Shown here: positions 39,494 to 47,518 of the stretch, in pieces | Layout of the letters: the number at the start of each line of letters is the position of its first letter | Position numbering within the stretch: position 1 is the first letter of the stretch | Assembly: GCA_000710935.1 (NCBI GenBank) | Contig: BAYV01000009.1 | Location: 1 to 64,000, forward strand | DNA length: 64,000 bases | Direction of reading: 5' to 3' | Source: Iodidimonas nitroreducens | GTDB lineage: Bacteria > Pseudomonadota > Alphaproteobacteria > Sphingomonadales > Rhodothalassiaceae | Program-made: the position numbers and the translations under genes | Notes under the pieces: model-generated | What the model saw: only the letters and a program-made list of their open reading frames with translations | What the model was told of the DNA's origin: nothing | The model's database searches: none

Positions 39494-40004
39494 TCCCAAT
39501 GAAAAAAAAGCGCCCACAATCGTCCGCTTTTACCGCTTTCGCAATCGGTTGAAGGAAAAAACCCATGGCTTGGCCGGTGGCAAGGGGGGGATTTCCGCTG
39601 AGGCTTTGGAAGCGGCTGAAAAAGCCCTTGAATCCATGGCCGAGGATTATCCCGATTGGGTATCGGGTTTGATCACCAAATTGGCCGAACAGCATGGCCG
39701 CTGTGTGGATACCCCCGAAGATCGCCGCGATCATTTCGAGGAAATCAATCGGATCGCCCATGATATGAAGGGGCAGGGTGGTACCTTCGGCTTTCCCCTG
39801 ATCACTGATTTTGCCGATTCCCTTTATAATTTCACCACAATTCGCAATGATATTAATGATCGCATGGTGGAATTGGTGAAAGCCCATATCGATGCCATGC
39901 GGGCGGTGATCAAAGGTCGGATCAAAGGTGATGGCGGGGAGATGGGCCAACAGCTTTCGGCCACATTGCAAAAAGCCATCGAATCCTACAAAAAAGGCGA
40001 TTGA
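39486..40004 (+). CDS. Second Hpt-like protein
   Basis: A 172-residue protein with a basic N-terminus (FYRFRNRLKEK), an amphipathic region and a C-terminal Hpt-like helical bundle. The likely phospho-accepting residue is His92 in IAHDMKGQGGTFGFPLI, similar to HDxKG-type Hpt sites. No kinase or receiver domain is present. It starts inside the receiver gene (eight-base overlap), so the two are translationally coupled and probably form a pair. The partner kinase is not identified; the hybrid kinase at 61-63.7 kb is too far to assume a link. Confidence 0.75.
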   Translation: MADPNEKKAPTIVRFYRFRNRLKEKTHGLAGGKGGISAEALEAAEKALESMAEDYPDWVSGLITKLAEQHGRCVDTPEDRRDHFEEINRIAHDMKGQGGTFGFPLITDFADSLYNFTTIRNDINDRMVELVKAHIDAMRAVIKGRIKGDGGEMGQQLSATLQKAIESYKKGD

Positions 40005-40111
40005 GTCCGAAAGGCCTATTTCGCGCGGTTTTTTATCTGCTTGCCTTGTCAGTCGATGGTCATGGGCCTAAAAGTCAGGGGCTTGGTTCCTTTGGCCTAT
40101 GAGTGTATTTC

Positions 40112-42778
40112 ATGATGTCATCCGATCAGATTCCTGCCGAAAACGAAACCCGCCCAACGATTTATCTGAAGGATTATCAGCCCCCGGCCTTCAGGATCGA
40201 GCGGGTTGATCTGGATTTCGATCTGCAAGAAGAGGGCACCCGGGTCACATGCCGCATGGTTTTGCAGAAATTGGCGGCAGATCAGGATGATCTGGTGCTG
40301 GATGGCGATGCCGGATTGAAGCTGTTATCCATCACCCTTGATGGGCAGCCTGTGGCCGCAGATCGCCTGCACCGGCAGGATGAAACCCTGCGCATCAAGG
40401 CGGTGCCCGATCATTTCACCCTTGAAACAGTGGTTGAGATCGAACCGCAAAAAAATGACCGTCTTGAAGGGCTTTATCGCTCAGGCGGGCAATTTTGCAC
40501 CCAATGCGAGGCTGAGGGCTTCCGCAATATCACATTTTTTCTCGACCGCCCGGATGTGATGAGCATTTATCATGTACGCATCACAGCCGATAAAGCCCTT
40601 TATCCCGTGCTGCTTTCCAATGGCAATCTTGTGGAAACTGGCGATCTGGCCAATGGCCGCCATTTTGCCCTGTGGCATGATCCTTTTCAAAAGCCGAGCT
40701 ATTTATTTGCCTTGGTGGCTGGGGATCTGGATTGCCTCAAGGATCATTTCACCACCCGATCGGGCCGTGATGTCAGCCTTAATATCTATGCCCGTGCCCA
40801 TGATCTGCCCAAATGCCGACATGCCATGGAAAGCCTGAAGCGGGCCATGCGCTGGGATGAAGAGGTTTATGGCCTGGAATATGATCTTTCCATCTTTAAT
40901 ATCGTTGCGGTATCCGATTTCAATATGGGGGCCATGGAAAATAAAAGCCTCAACATTTTCAATACAAAATATGTTCTGGCCGATCCTGAAATCTCAACCG
41001 ATGATGATTTTGATCATGTGGAAGGGGTGATTGCCCATGAATATTTCCATAATTGGACTGGCAACCGCATCACCTGTCGGGATTGGTTTCAGCTTTCTTT
41101 GAAAGAAGGGCTGACCGTTTTTCGTGATCAGGAATATTCATCCGATCAGGGCAGCCGCGCTATCAAGCGCATCCAGGATGTGCGGATTCTGCGCGCGCAT
41201 CAGTTCGCGGAAGATGATGGCCCGATGGCGCATCCCGTGCGCCCCGAAAGCTATATGGAGATCAATAACTTCTATACTGTGACCGTCTATAATAAAGGGG
41301 CGGAGCTGATCCGCATGATGCACCGAATTCTAGGGGCGGATGGCTTTCACCGTGGGATGGATATTTATGTTCAGCGCCATGATGGGCAGGCTGTAACCTG
41401 CGATGATTTTGTTGCCGCCATGGAAGATGCCAATGGGGCAGATCTGTCGCATTTTGCTTTATGGTATAGCCAAGCCGGCACGCCGCATCTTGATGTGCGC
41501 GAAGATTGGGATGATAAAACAAAGATATATAGCCTTTATTTCAAGCAATATATCAATCCAACACCGGGCCAGAGCACAAAGGCTGCACTGCATATTCCCA
41601 TTTTGATGGGGTTGATTGGCCCCAATGGTGGGGAGATGGCGGCCCGATTGATCGAAGGCGATGCGGACCAAACGGAGAAGGGTTGGCTTTTGCATGTGAA
41701 GGAAGCTGAGGCGGTGTATCGCTTCACTGATCTGGCAGCAAAGCCGGTGCCCAGCCTTTTGCGGCAATTCAGTGCTCCAGTGCAGCTTTCTTCGCCCGTG
41801 GATGATGGGCAAAAGCATTTTCTGGTTCGCCATGATCAGGATGAATTTTCCCGTTGGGAAGCCTGTCAGGATCTGATGATTGATGCCATTTTGAAAGGCG
41901 TATCGGCGATTTCGCTGCAAAAGCCGATGCCCGATGTCTCTGAACTGATCGAAAGCTGCGCGGCTCTCCTGAAGGATGCAGATCGCGATCCGGCTTTTAC
42001 CGCAGAAATCCTGACTATGCCGAGCGAGGCTTATATCGGCCAGAAGATGACGCCGGTGGCGGTGGATGCGATCCACGAAGCGCACCAATATCTGAAAAAG
42101 GCATTGGCGGATGGTTTGGCAAGCCAATGGCGGGACCTTTATGCTCGATTGGCGAATAAAGGGCCTTATGAATTAACAGCCGAACACAAAGCCCGCCGGG
42201 CTTTACGCTCTGTGGCCCTTCTATATCTTTGCTTTGGCGGCGATAGCGATCCGGCTTTAAAGCATTATCAAACAGCCGATAATATGACCGATAGGCTGGC
42301 AGCCTTGCGGATCCTATCCCATAGCGATGATGATGATCTGCGCGAGCGGATTTTTGCCGATTTCTATAACAGATTGGCGCATGAGCCCCTTGCCATTGAT
42401 AAATGGTTTGCCATGCAGGCTTTATCTTTGCGGCCGGATTGTCTGGATCGGGTGAAATCGCTTTTGCGCCATGATGCCTTTTCTTTACGTAATCCCAATC
42501 GCCTGCGGGCCCTGGTCGGCAGTTTTGCTGCGGGAAATCAGCTCCGTTTTCATGATATCAGCGGCGAAGGTTATCGCTTTTTAGGAAAAATCGTGGGCGA
42601 AGTGGATCGGTTTAATCCGCAAACGGCGGCGCGCCTGATCCTGCCTTTATCAACCCATAAGCGGTTCGATCCCGAAAGATCGGCGATGATGACATCTGTT
42701 TTGCGTGGTCTGGCAGCCAATAAAGATCTGTCGCGCGATGTCTATGAAATCCTCACAAAATCGATTTCCGAAGAATAG
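40112..42778 (+). CDS. pepN: Aminopeptidase N (M1 family)
   Basis: Zinc aminopeptidase removing N-terminal residues from peptides in the cytoplasm. Seen: substrate motif GAMENKSLNIFN, zinc site HEYFHNW with the third ligand Glu in SLKEGLTVFRDQE, and the long C-terminal helical domain, 888 residues in all. This is the large, monomeric E. coli PepN type (870). Several in-frame starts exist (GTG 40103, ATG 40112, ATG 40115); none has a strong ribosome-binding site. It converges with the PAS_5 gene 15 bases downstream, with no visible terminator. Confidence 0.95.
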   Translation: MMSSDQIPAENETRPTIYLKDYQPPAFRIERVDLDFDLQEEGTRVTCRMVLQKLAADQDDLVLDGDAGLKLLSITLDGQPVAADRLHRQDETLRIKAVPDHFTLETVVEIEPQKNDRLEGLYRSGGQFCTQCEAEGFRNITFFLDRPDVMSIYHVRITADKALYPVLLSNGNLVETGDLANGRHFALWHDPFQKPSYLFALVAGDLDCLKDHFTTRSGRDVSLNIYARAHDLPKCRHAMESLKRAMRWDEEVYGLEYDLSIFNIVAVSDFNMGAMENKSLNIFNTKYVLADPEISTDDDFDHVEGVIAHEYFHNWTGNRITCRDWFQLSLKEGLTVFRDQEYSSDQGSRAIKRIQDVRILRAHQFAEDDGPMAHPVRPESYMEINNFYTVTVYNKGAELIRMMHRILGADGFHRGMDIYVQRHDGQAVTCDDFVAAMEDANGADLSHFALWYSQAGTPHLDVREDWDDKTKIYSLYFKQYINPTPGQSTKAALHIPILMGLIGPNGGEMAARLIEGDADQTEKGWLLHVKEAEAVYRFTDLAAKPVPSLLRQFSAPVQLSSPVDDGQKHFLVRHDQDEFSRWEACQDLMIDAILKGVSAISLQKPMPDVSELIESCAALLKDADRDPAFTAEILTMPSEAYIGQKMTPVAVDAIHEAHQYLKKALADGLASQWRDLYARLANKGPYELTAEHKARRALRSVALLYLCFGGDSDPALKHYQTADNMTDRLAALRILSHSDDDDLRERIFADFYNRLAHEPLAIDKWFAMQALSLRPDCLDRVKSLLRHDAFSLRNPNRLRALVGSFAAGNQLRFHDISGEGYRFLGKIVGEVDRFNPQTAARLILPLSTHKRFDPERSAMMTSVLRGLAANKDLSRDVYEILTKSISEE

Positions 42779-42793
42779 GAGCAGAACCCTCAA

Positions 42794-43333
42794 TCAAATA
42801 TGCTTTTCCGAAACCCCTAGAAAAAAGATTTGCGGACTTCCACCTTCCACATGCATGGGAAAGATGCCGCGTGTGATGATCCATTTAATCTGATTGACGA
42901 TCATATCGCCGCGGCTGAATTGTGGTTGCCCGGAATCCAGCACGCGTTTGAATTCCGCACAACGTTTTAAAAACATAGCATGATCCATCTGTTGGGAAAG
43001 AAGCCGCCCTTTCCATGATGCTTTTATCACCGCACTGATCCCGCTGCCATGCAGGCGCACGCGATAATCGGGCTCGGCTTCGGGATCATCTGATGCAGCT
43101 ACCTGCTCGAAAAGAATGATCCAGGGCAGGGCGGATGGCACTTTAAAAGGATTGAATGTGGTGCGGTGGGGGGTTTTTCCATCATTCAAGGACAGCCAAT
43201 ATTGGTAGAAGGCCATCACCGGATGGGCCGGCTGTAAGCTCTGTGCCTCAATGGGATGAGGCTCATTCATATAAGAAAAATCAGGGTAATCTTCGGATGG
43301 ATAAATTTGTATCATATGAAAAAGCCCAGACAT
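42794..43333 (-). CDS. PAS_5 domain protein (alphaproteobacterial)
   Basis: A 179-residue protein with a single PAS_5-type domain (PF07310): FYQYWLSLNDGKTPHRTTFNPFKVPSALPWIILFEQV followed by a YRVRLHGSGI strand. This family is common in alphaproteobacteria, often in several copies, with few known roles. No output domain or signal peptide, so it may act through a partner. Starts at 43333 or 43315 are both possible and neither has a good ribosome-binding site. Confidence 0.75.
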   Translation of the reverse strand: MSGLFHMIQIYPSEDYPDFSYMNEPHPIEAQSLQPAHPVMAFYQYWLSLNDGKTPHRTTFNPFKVPSALPWIILFEQVAASDDPEAEPDYRVRLHGSGISAVIKASWKGRLLSQQMDHAMFLKRCAEFKRVLDSGQPQFSRGDMIVNQIKWIITRGIFPMHVEGGSPQIFFLGVSEKHI

Positions 43334-43400
43334 TTTGTTTCATTTTAGCAGAGAGCGTCATCTTTAGAAAAAAGAATAAGGCCGCATTCTTATATAAGGC

Positions 43401-44003
43401 TTAATTTCTTTTGGGCAGGCTCCAGCCGAATTGGATGGCTCCGGCGCGAATAATAAAGGATGCCAGAAATCCAATCCCCGCCGCCCAGATGAAGGGTAAG
43501 CCTGCCCATGCCAGCAGCACGTAGAAAAGGGCGCCGATAAATGCCGCCGTTGCATAAATTTCCTGCTGCAAGATCATCGGAACATCATTGGCGATGATAT
43601 CGCGGATGATCCCCCCGGCAACCCCGGTCACAACCCCCATCATCGTGGCGATCAGGGGATCATTGGTCACCAGAAAGGCTTTGCGCGCCCCGGTCACAGC
43701 AAATAAGGCAAGGCCCAAAGCATCAAACCAGATGATCACTGTGCGCCGGCTTTCCAGATGCTTTTCCCCGAAATAGGCCGCCAGAACGGCGATGCCGGTG
43801 ATCCAGATCGGGCGGGTATCTTCGATCCAGAAAACCGGAACATCCAAAATCAAATCCCGCAAGGTGCCGCCGCCCACCGCAGGCATCAGAGCCAAAACGG
43901 CAAAACCAAAGATATCCATATCCTTGCGCGCCGCAGAAAGAGCGCCGGAAAGGGCAAAAGCAAGAATGCCAACCGATTCAATGATAACAAATAACGGACT
44001 CAT
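43401..44003 (-). CDS. TRIC cation channel family protein (UPF0126)
   Basis: A 200-residue integral membrane protein of seven hydrophobic segments, built as an internal repeat: each half has a Gly-rich motif, GGGTLRDLILDVPVFW in the first and AGGIIRDIIANDVPMIL in the second. These are the signatures of prokaryotic TRIC-type channels (YadS/YicG), trimers permeable to potassium or sodium. ATG 44003 (MSPLFVII) gives usual length and avoids overlap with the divergent P450 gene; a longer frame to 44135 would overlap it. Confidence 0.85.
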   Translation of the reverse strand: MSPLFVIIESVGILAFALSGALSAARKDMDIFGFAVLALMPAVGGGTLRDLILDVPVFWIEDTRPIWITGIAVLAAYFGEKHLESRRTVIIWFDALGLALFAVTGARKAFLVTNDPLIATMMGVVTGVAGGIIRDIIANDVPMILQQEIYATAAFIGALFYVLLAWAGLPFIWAAGIGFLASFIIRAGAIQFGWSLPKRN

Positions 44004-44068
44004 GGCTTTACCTATGTCTCCAAATAGTTGAACACTAGCACAGTTATAAATGTCATTGGATAGTGACC

Positions 44069-45421
44069 ATGCTGGGTGAATATCGTGCGCTGACGCAAAA
44101 TCCGCTGTTGTTTCTGGAGCAGAAGGGCCAATCAAAAGCTGATATAATCCCGATCAAAATCGGTTTTGAAACGCTTTATCTGCTCAATAATGCCGATCAT
44201 GTAAAATCTGTTTTTGTGGGGAATGATCCCAATTTCGTTAAAGGCCGCTATTATCGCCGCATCACGCCACTATTGGGCGGCGGGCTTTTCACTCTTGAAG
44301 GCGAAGAATGGCGGCGTCAACGGCATATTGCCCAGCCCTTTTTCGGGGGGGAGCATTTTCGGGCCTTTGCCCCGATGATCGGCCATTCCGGCCAGCAAAC
44401 CATCCAGATCATCAAAACGCATCTGGCCGATGGGGCCAATGGGGAAGGGCGATCCGATCTCGATCTGCTCAATTTCTTCTCGGCCATTGCCCTGATGATT
44501 GCGGTTCATGTTTTTTTCGGCCTGAAGGTGCGTTTTGATGACAGTGTGCAGCTTGCCCAGGATTTATCGGACATTCTACGTTTTTTAGAAGGCAGACTCT
44601 GGTCGCCAATACCGCTGCCCTTATGGGTGCCCACAAAGGATAATCAGCATTTTAATCAGCGAAATCGCCATTTTCATCGTTTTCTGGATCAGCAGATCGA
44701 TCAAAGATTAGGGGGTGAGGGGGATGATCAGGGGGCATTGCTGCTTGATGCTATCTTAGGGGCCAATGGCCTATCGGCTTCAGATCGTGCTGAAAATCCG
44801 GACACGCGCCGCAAAACGACACGGGCGCAACTCTTGTCGATTTTGATAGCGGCCTTTGAAACCAGCGCCTTATCCATGCTCTGGTCACTGATCTTGTTAA
44901 AACAAAATCCGGCAATCGAGGCACAGATGCGGGCTGAAGCCGATGCTGTTTTGAATGCTGAAGAATTGACCACAGCCCATATCAATCAACTGGAAATATC
45001 AAAGCGCGTGTATCAGGAATCCATGCGCCTTTATCCCCCGGGATGGTGCTTTTCACGGGAACTGGAAAAGCCCCATCAATTTGGTGAGACGCATCTGTCG
45101 GCCGGGAAAACGGTGGTCTTGTGTGCGTATAATATTCATCGGAACCCCCTTTACTGGGAGCATCCCACGCGCTTTTATCCTGATCATTTCACCAGTGAAA
45201 ACAGCGCCAAACGGCCCCGCCATGCCTATTTTCCCTTTGCCGGCGGCCGCCATGCCTGCTTAGGCGCACGCTTTGCGATGCTGGAAGGGCCCTATCTGCT
45301 GTCCTTGATCCTGAAAAATTTCGAGATCGATATCGAGGAAGCTGATAAGATCAAACCCATCGCCGCCACGACCTTAAGACCGGACAGGCCGGTGAGGGCG
45401 CATTTCGCACTGAGACCGTAA
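44069..45421 (+). CDS. Cytochrome P450
   Basis: Heme-thiolate monooxygenase of 450 residues. Visible: an oxygen-binding I-helix region with AAFETSALS, the K-helix ExxR in ESMRLYPPGW, and the heme loop FAGGRHACLG with the thiolate ligand Cys397. There is no N-terminal membrane anchor, so it is likely soluble. No fused reductase and no ferredoxin or reductase gene nearby, so electron donors lie elsewhere. The I-helix and the YPPGW segment recall fatty-acid or alkane-type P450s; substrate unknown. ATG 44069 or GTG 44063 start. Confidence 0.9.
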   Translation: MLGEYRALTQNPLLFLEQKGQSKADIIPIKIGFETLYLLNNADHVKSVFVGNDPNFVKGRYYRRITPLLGGGLFTLEGEEWRRQRHIAQPFFGGEHFRAFAPMIGHSGQQTIQIIKTHLADGANGEGRSDLDLLNFFSAIALMIAVHVFFGLKVRFDDSVQLAQDLSDILRFLEGRLWSPIPLPLWVPTKDNQHFNQRNRHFHRFLDQQIDQRLGGEGDDQGALLLDAILGANGLSASDRAENPDTRRKTTRAQLLSILIAAFETSALSMLWSLILLKQNPAIEAQMRAEADAVLNAEELTTAHINQLEISKRVYQESMRLYPPGWCFSRELEKPHQFGETHLSAGKTVVLCAYNIHRNPLYWEHPTRFYPDHFTSENSAKRPRHAYFPFAGGRHACLGARFAMLEGPYLLSLILKNFEIDIEEADKIKPIAATTLRPDRPVRAHFALRP

Positions 45422-45481
45422 ATTTTCGCCATAAAGGACAGATATATTCACGGGAATTCGACCTTGCCTCTCTCTGCATGC

Positions 45482-45510
45482 TTGAAATTTACAGCAATTT
45501 CTGCGCTAAT
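45482..45510 (+). promoter_or_regulatory. Putative promoter of the XRE regulator gene
   Basis: TTGAAA (45482-45487), a 17-base spacer and GCTAAT (45505-45510) sit about 50 bases upstream of the ATG at 45560, which has AGGAG nearby. Suggests independent transcription from the P450 gene. Confidence 0.5.
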
Positions 45511-45559
45511 AGGGAAAGTCATTTTCATCCAGGCTTTCAAAAACAACAGGAGATAAGCA

Positions 45560-45952
45560 ATGGAGCCAGGCGATCCAGTTGATAATTATGTAGGGCGGCG
45601 GATCCGTGAACGCCGTAAAATTGTTGGGCTCACGCAGCAGAAGCTTGCCGTGAAGCTGGGTTTGAGCTTTCAGCAGGTCCAAAAATATGAGCGCGGAACC
45701 AATCGTGTTGGGGCCAGCAAGCTGGTTCAGCTTTCCCAGGCGCTGGATGTTCCCATTTCCTATTTTTTTGAAGAAATCGAGCGCGATCATGGCGTGGAAA
45801 CAGTCAATCAAAAGCCTGCCATCGATCCCCATATCCTGTCTCATGCCCAGGTTTTATCAGTCGTGAAATGCCTCATTGGGATTCGCGATGATCGGGTCCG
45901 GCGGCGGATGATCGATCTTATTCAATCGGTGCATGATAGCCAGGATCAATAG
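45560..45952 (+). CDS. XRE-family helix-turn-helix regulator
   Basis: A 130-residue DNA-binding protein. The HTH (residues about 12-68) reads GRRIRERRKIVGLTQQKLAVKLGLSFQQVQKYERGTNRVGASKL, typical of an alphaproteobacterial group that includes PraR and other SinR-like regulators. The C-terminal half (about 75-130) is a short helical part with RRRMIDLIQSV at the end, perhaps for dimerisation. Good ribosome-binding site (CAGGAGATAAGC). Targets unknown; the neighbouring P450 is a candidate only by position. A terminator follows. Confidence 0.88.
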   Translation: MEPGDPVDNYVGRRIRERRKIVGLTQQKLAVKLGLSFQQVQKYERGTNRVGASKLVQLSQALDVPISYFFEEIERDHGVETVNQKPAIDPHILSHAQVLSVVKCLIGIRDDRVRRRMIDLIQSVHDSQDQ

Positions 45953-45998
45953 GGCTTCAACTTCCGGACTATGGGGCGATAATATTAGAACCCATTAA

Positions 45999-46029
45999 GC
46001 GGCGTTGCAGTTTGCGACGTCGTTTTTTT
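45999..46029 (+). terminator. Intrinsic terminator after the XRE regulator
   Basis: GCGGCGTTGC (45999-46008) and GCGACGTCGT (46014-46023) form a ten-pair stem with three G-U pairs and an AGTTT loop, followed by a run of seven T (46023-46029). Confidence 0.78.
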
Positions 46030-46130
46030 ATGTGATGACAGTCTCTTAGACAATTTTCTGACAGAAAAACAAGCGGGGGCCTCTCTATCTCACATCATCC
46101 ATAAAGCGCATAATTTATATTATGTAAAAT

Positions 46131-46727
46131 TTAGCAGCTTTGGGGAAGCCCGTCCGGGGTGATCTGATCCATGGCCCCGAAACGCGGCCTGAAGCTGGCA
46201 CTGGACCTTAGATCAACAGCATCGATGAAGCCGGCAAAAATCAAAGGCTCATAATGAAAATAAGCTTCAGCAATGATCGCCATATCCCCTTCACCCAGAG
46301 ACAGGCTTCCCGGAAGAGCAAGCTGTGTCTCTCCCTCATTGCCGATTTCACTCATCAAGCCGATAAGCGCCCCTTCGCATCGCTGCCAGTTGATCTTGTT
46401 GCCCTGATTGGCCGTGCCGATGGCCCCGCTCAAGATCACCCGACCTTGCTGGTTCATATCGAATGGCTTTGAAACATGGTTCATCGCAGCGAAAATCTGG
46501 GCGATCTCGTTTTCCGTAATGCCATCCTCTGCCTGCGACACCATATCCGCCATGGAAGATGCCAAAGACGACAATTTCTGATTGGCCAGCATGAAACGGC
46601 CCATTTCCACGGCTCCCGCCAGCAAAAGCAGCAGCACAGGAAGAACCAGCGCCGTTTCAATCAGGATCGAACCTTTTTGATTGTGATGCATCGAAAGCAT
46701 CGGCTTCAGCCGCGATCTCAACTGCAT
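46131..46727 (-). CDS. TadE-like minor pseudopilin
   Basis: A 198-residue protein with the TadE layout: short basic N-terminus, GSILIETALVLPVLLLLLAGAVEMGRF (prepilin-like hydrophobic segment with the Glu that TadE-like proteins use), then a globular periplasmic domain. TadE/F proteins are minor components of tight-adherence (Flp) pili. It overlaps the upstream tadE-like gene by ten bases, so they are coupled. No tadZABCD, cpaB or flp gene is in the window, so this is a detached part of a Tad system. Confidence 0.78.
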   Translation of the reverse strand: MQLRSRLKPMLSMHHNQKGSILIETALVLPVLLLLLAGAVEMGRFMLANQKLSSLASSMADMVSQAEDGITENEIAQIFAAMNHVSKPFDMNQQGRVILSGAIGTANQGNKINWQRCEGALIGLMSEIGNEGETQLALPGSLSLGEGDMAIIAEAYFHYEPLIFAGFIDAVDLRSSASFRPRFGAMDQITPDGLPQSC

Positions 46728-47368
46728 AAAATGGCCCCCCCGGTGGAACTATCTTCTTCCAGCAGATTATAAGGCTCATTCCGCACGGCGGTGGAAGCCT
46801 GAAGCCCGATCGCGCCTTTATCGGAGCCGGTCATAAATGCAAAAGCCGGGGTGATCAGCTTTAATTGTATCTGCGCATCATAAACGACGATGGCCCCGGA
46901 ACCGCCCAGCCCCGATGCGCCCATATCCGCATCCCATTGCCCATTTTGATTGATATCGGTGAAACATTCGCCGCTATCATAAACATCATTGGCATTGTCA
47001 TCGCTGAAGGGCTCGGGTTTTCCGATATCGGCAAAACTCTCATAAACTTTTGTCTCGATCACAACCGGCCCGACAAGAGTAAAATTTTCCATCATGTCGA
47101 GAACCCGGCTACGAACATAGCTTTCTCGCGAGCCATCAACGGGCACGAAGCCGGTGACGCCGCGTCTGGATGCTTCGCGTACGGCACCTTCAAGGGTAGC
47201 ATTGGCAAAGCTGATATGCCCGATTTCAACGATTCCCATGGTCAGCCCGATGATAATGGGAAACGCAATCGCAAATTCCACGATGGCTGATCCCGCCCTG
47301 CATCGGCAGAAATCGCGTGCCTTATGGTAAAACATCTGTTTATCAGGCATCTGTGCGTTCTCATGCAT
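46718..47368 (-). CDS. TadE-family pseudopilin with a calcium-loop-like segment
   Basis: A 216-residue TadE-family protein. The N-terminal part has AGSAIVEFAIAFPIIIGLTMGIVEIG, with the Glu at position +5 of the hydrophobic segment, then ATLEGAVREASRRGVTG, a TadE hallmark. Between about residues 125 and 150 it holds an Asp/Asn-rich loop, DINQNGQWDADMG, which matches the spacing of EF-hand or dockerin-type calcium loops. First gene of the minus-strand pair, divergent from the VWA/TadG gene. Likely exported and processed by a prepilin peptidase encoded elsewhere. Confidence 0.82.
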   Translation of the reverse strand: MHENAQMPDKQMFYHKARDFCRCRAGSAIVEFAIAFPIIIGLTMGIVEIGHISFANATLEGAVREASRRGVTGFVPVDGSRESYVRSRVLDMMENFTLVGPVVIETKVYESFADIGKPEPFSDDNANDVYDSGECFTDINQNGQWDADMGASGLGGSGAIVVYDAQIQLKLITPAFAFMTGSDKGAIGLQASTAVRNEPYNLLEEDSSTGGAILCS

Positions 47369-47421
47369 TCATAAAGTATTGAATGTTAATCGATGGTTCC
47401 TAATAATGTGTTCCCGGTTAT

Positions 47422-47436
47422 TTAAATATTCGTGAA
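47422..47436. promoter_or_regulatory. CtrA-like site between the tad genes
   Basis: TTAA-ATATTCG-TGAA differs by one base from the CtrA consensus TTAA-N7-TTAA. It lies in the 150-base AT-rich gap between the divergent tadE-like and VWA genes, where both promoters must be. CtrA controls pilus genes in Caulobacter; a single near match in AT-rich DNA is weak evidence. Confidence 0.25.
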
Positions 47437-47518
47437 AATATTCTTTATTCTTTAACGGGCTGTTCAGTCCTCTCTGTCAGTCTCATATTTATACGAATCC
47501 AACCATGCGGAGGGGAGC

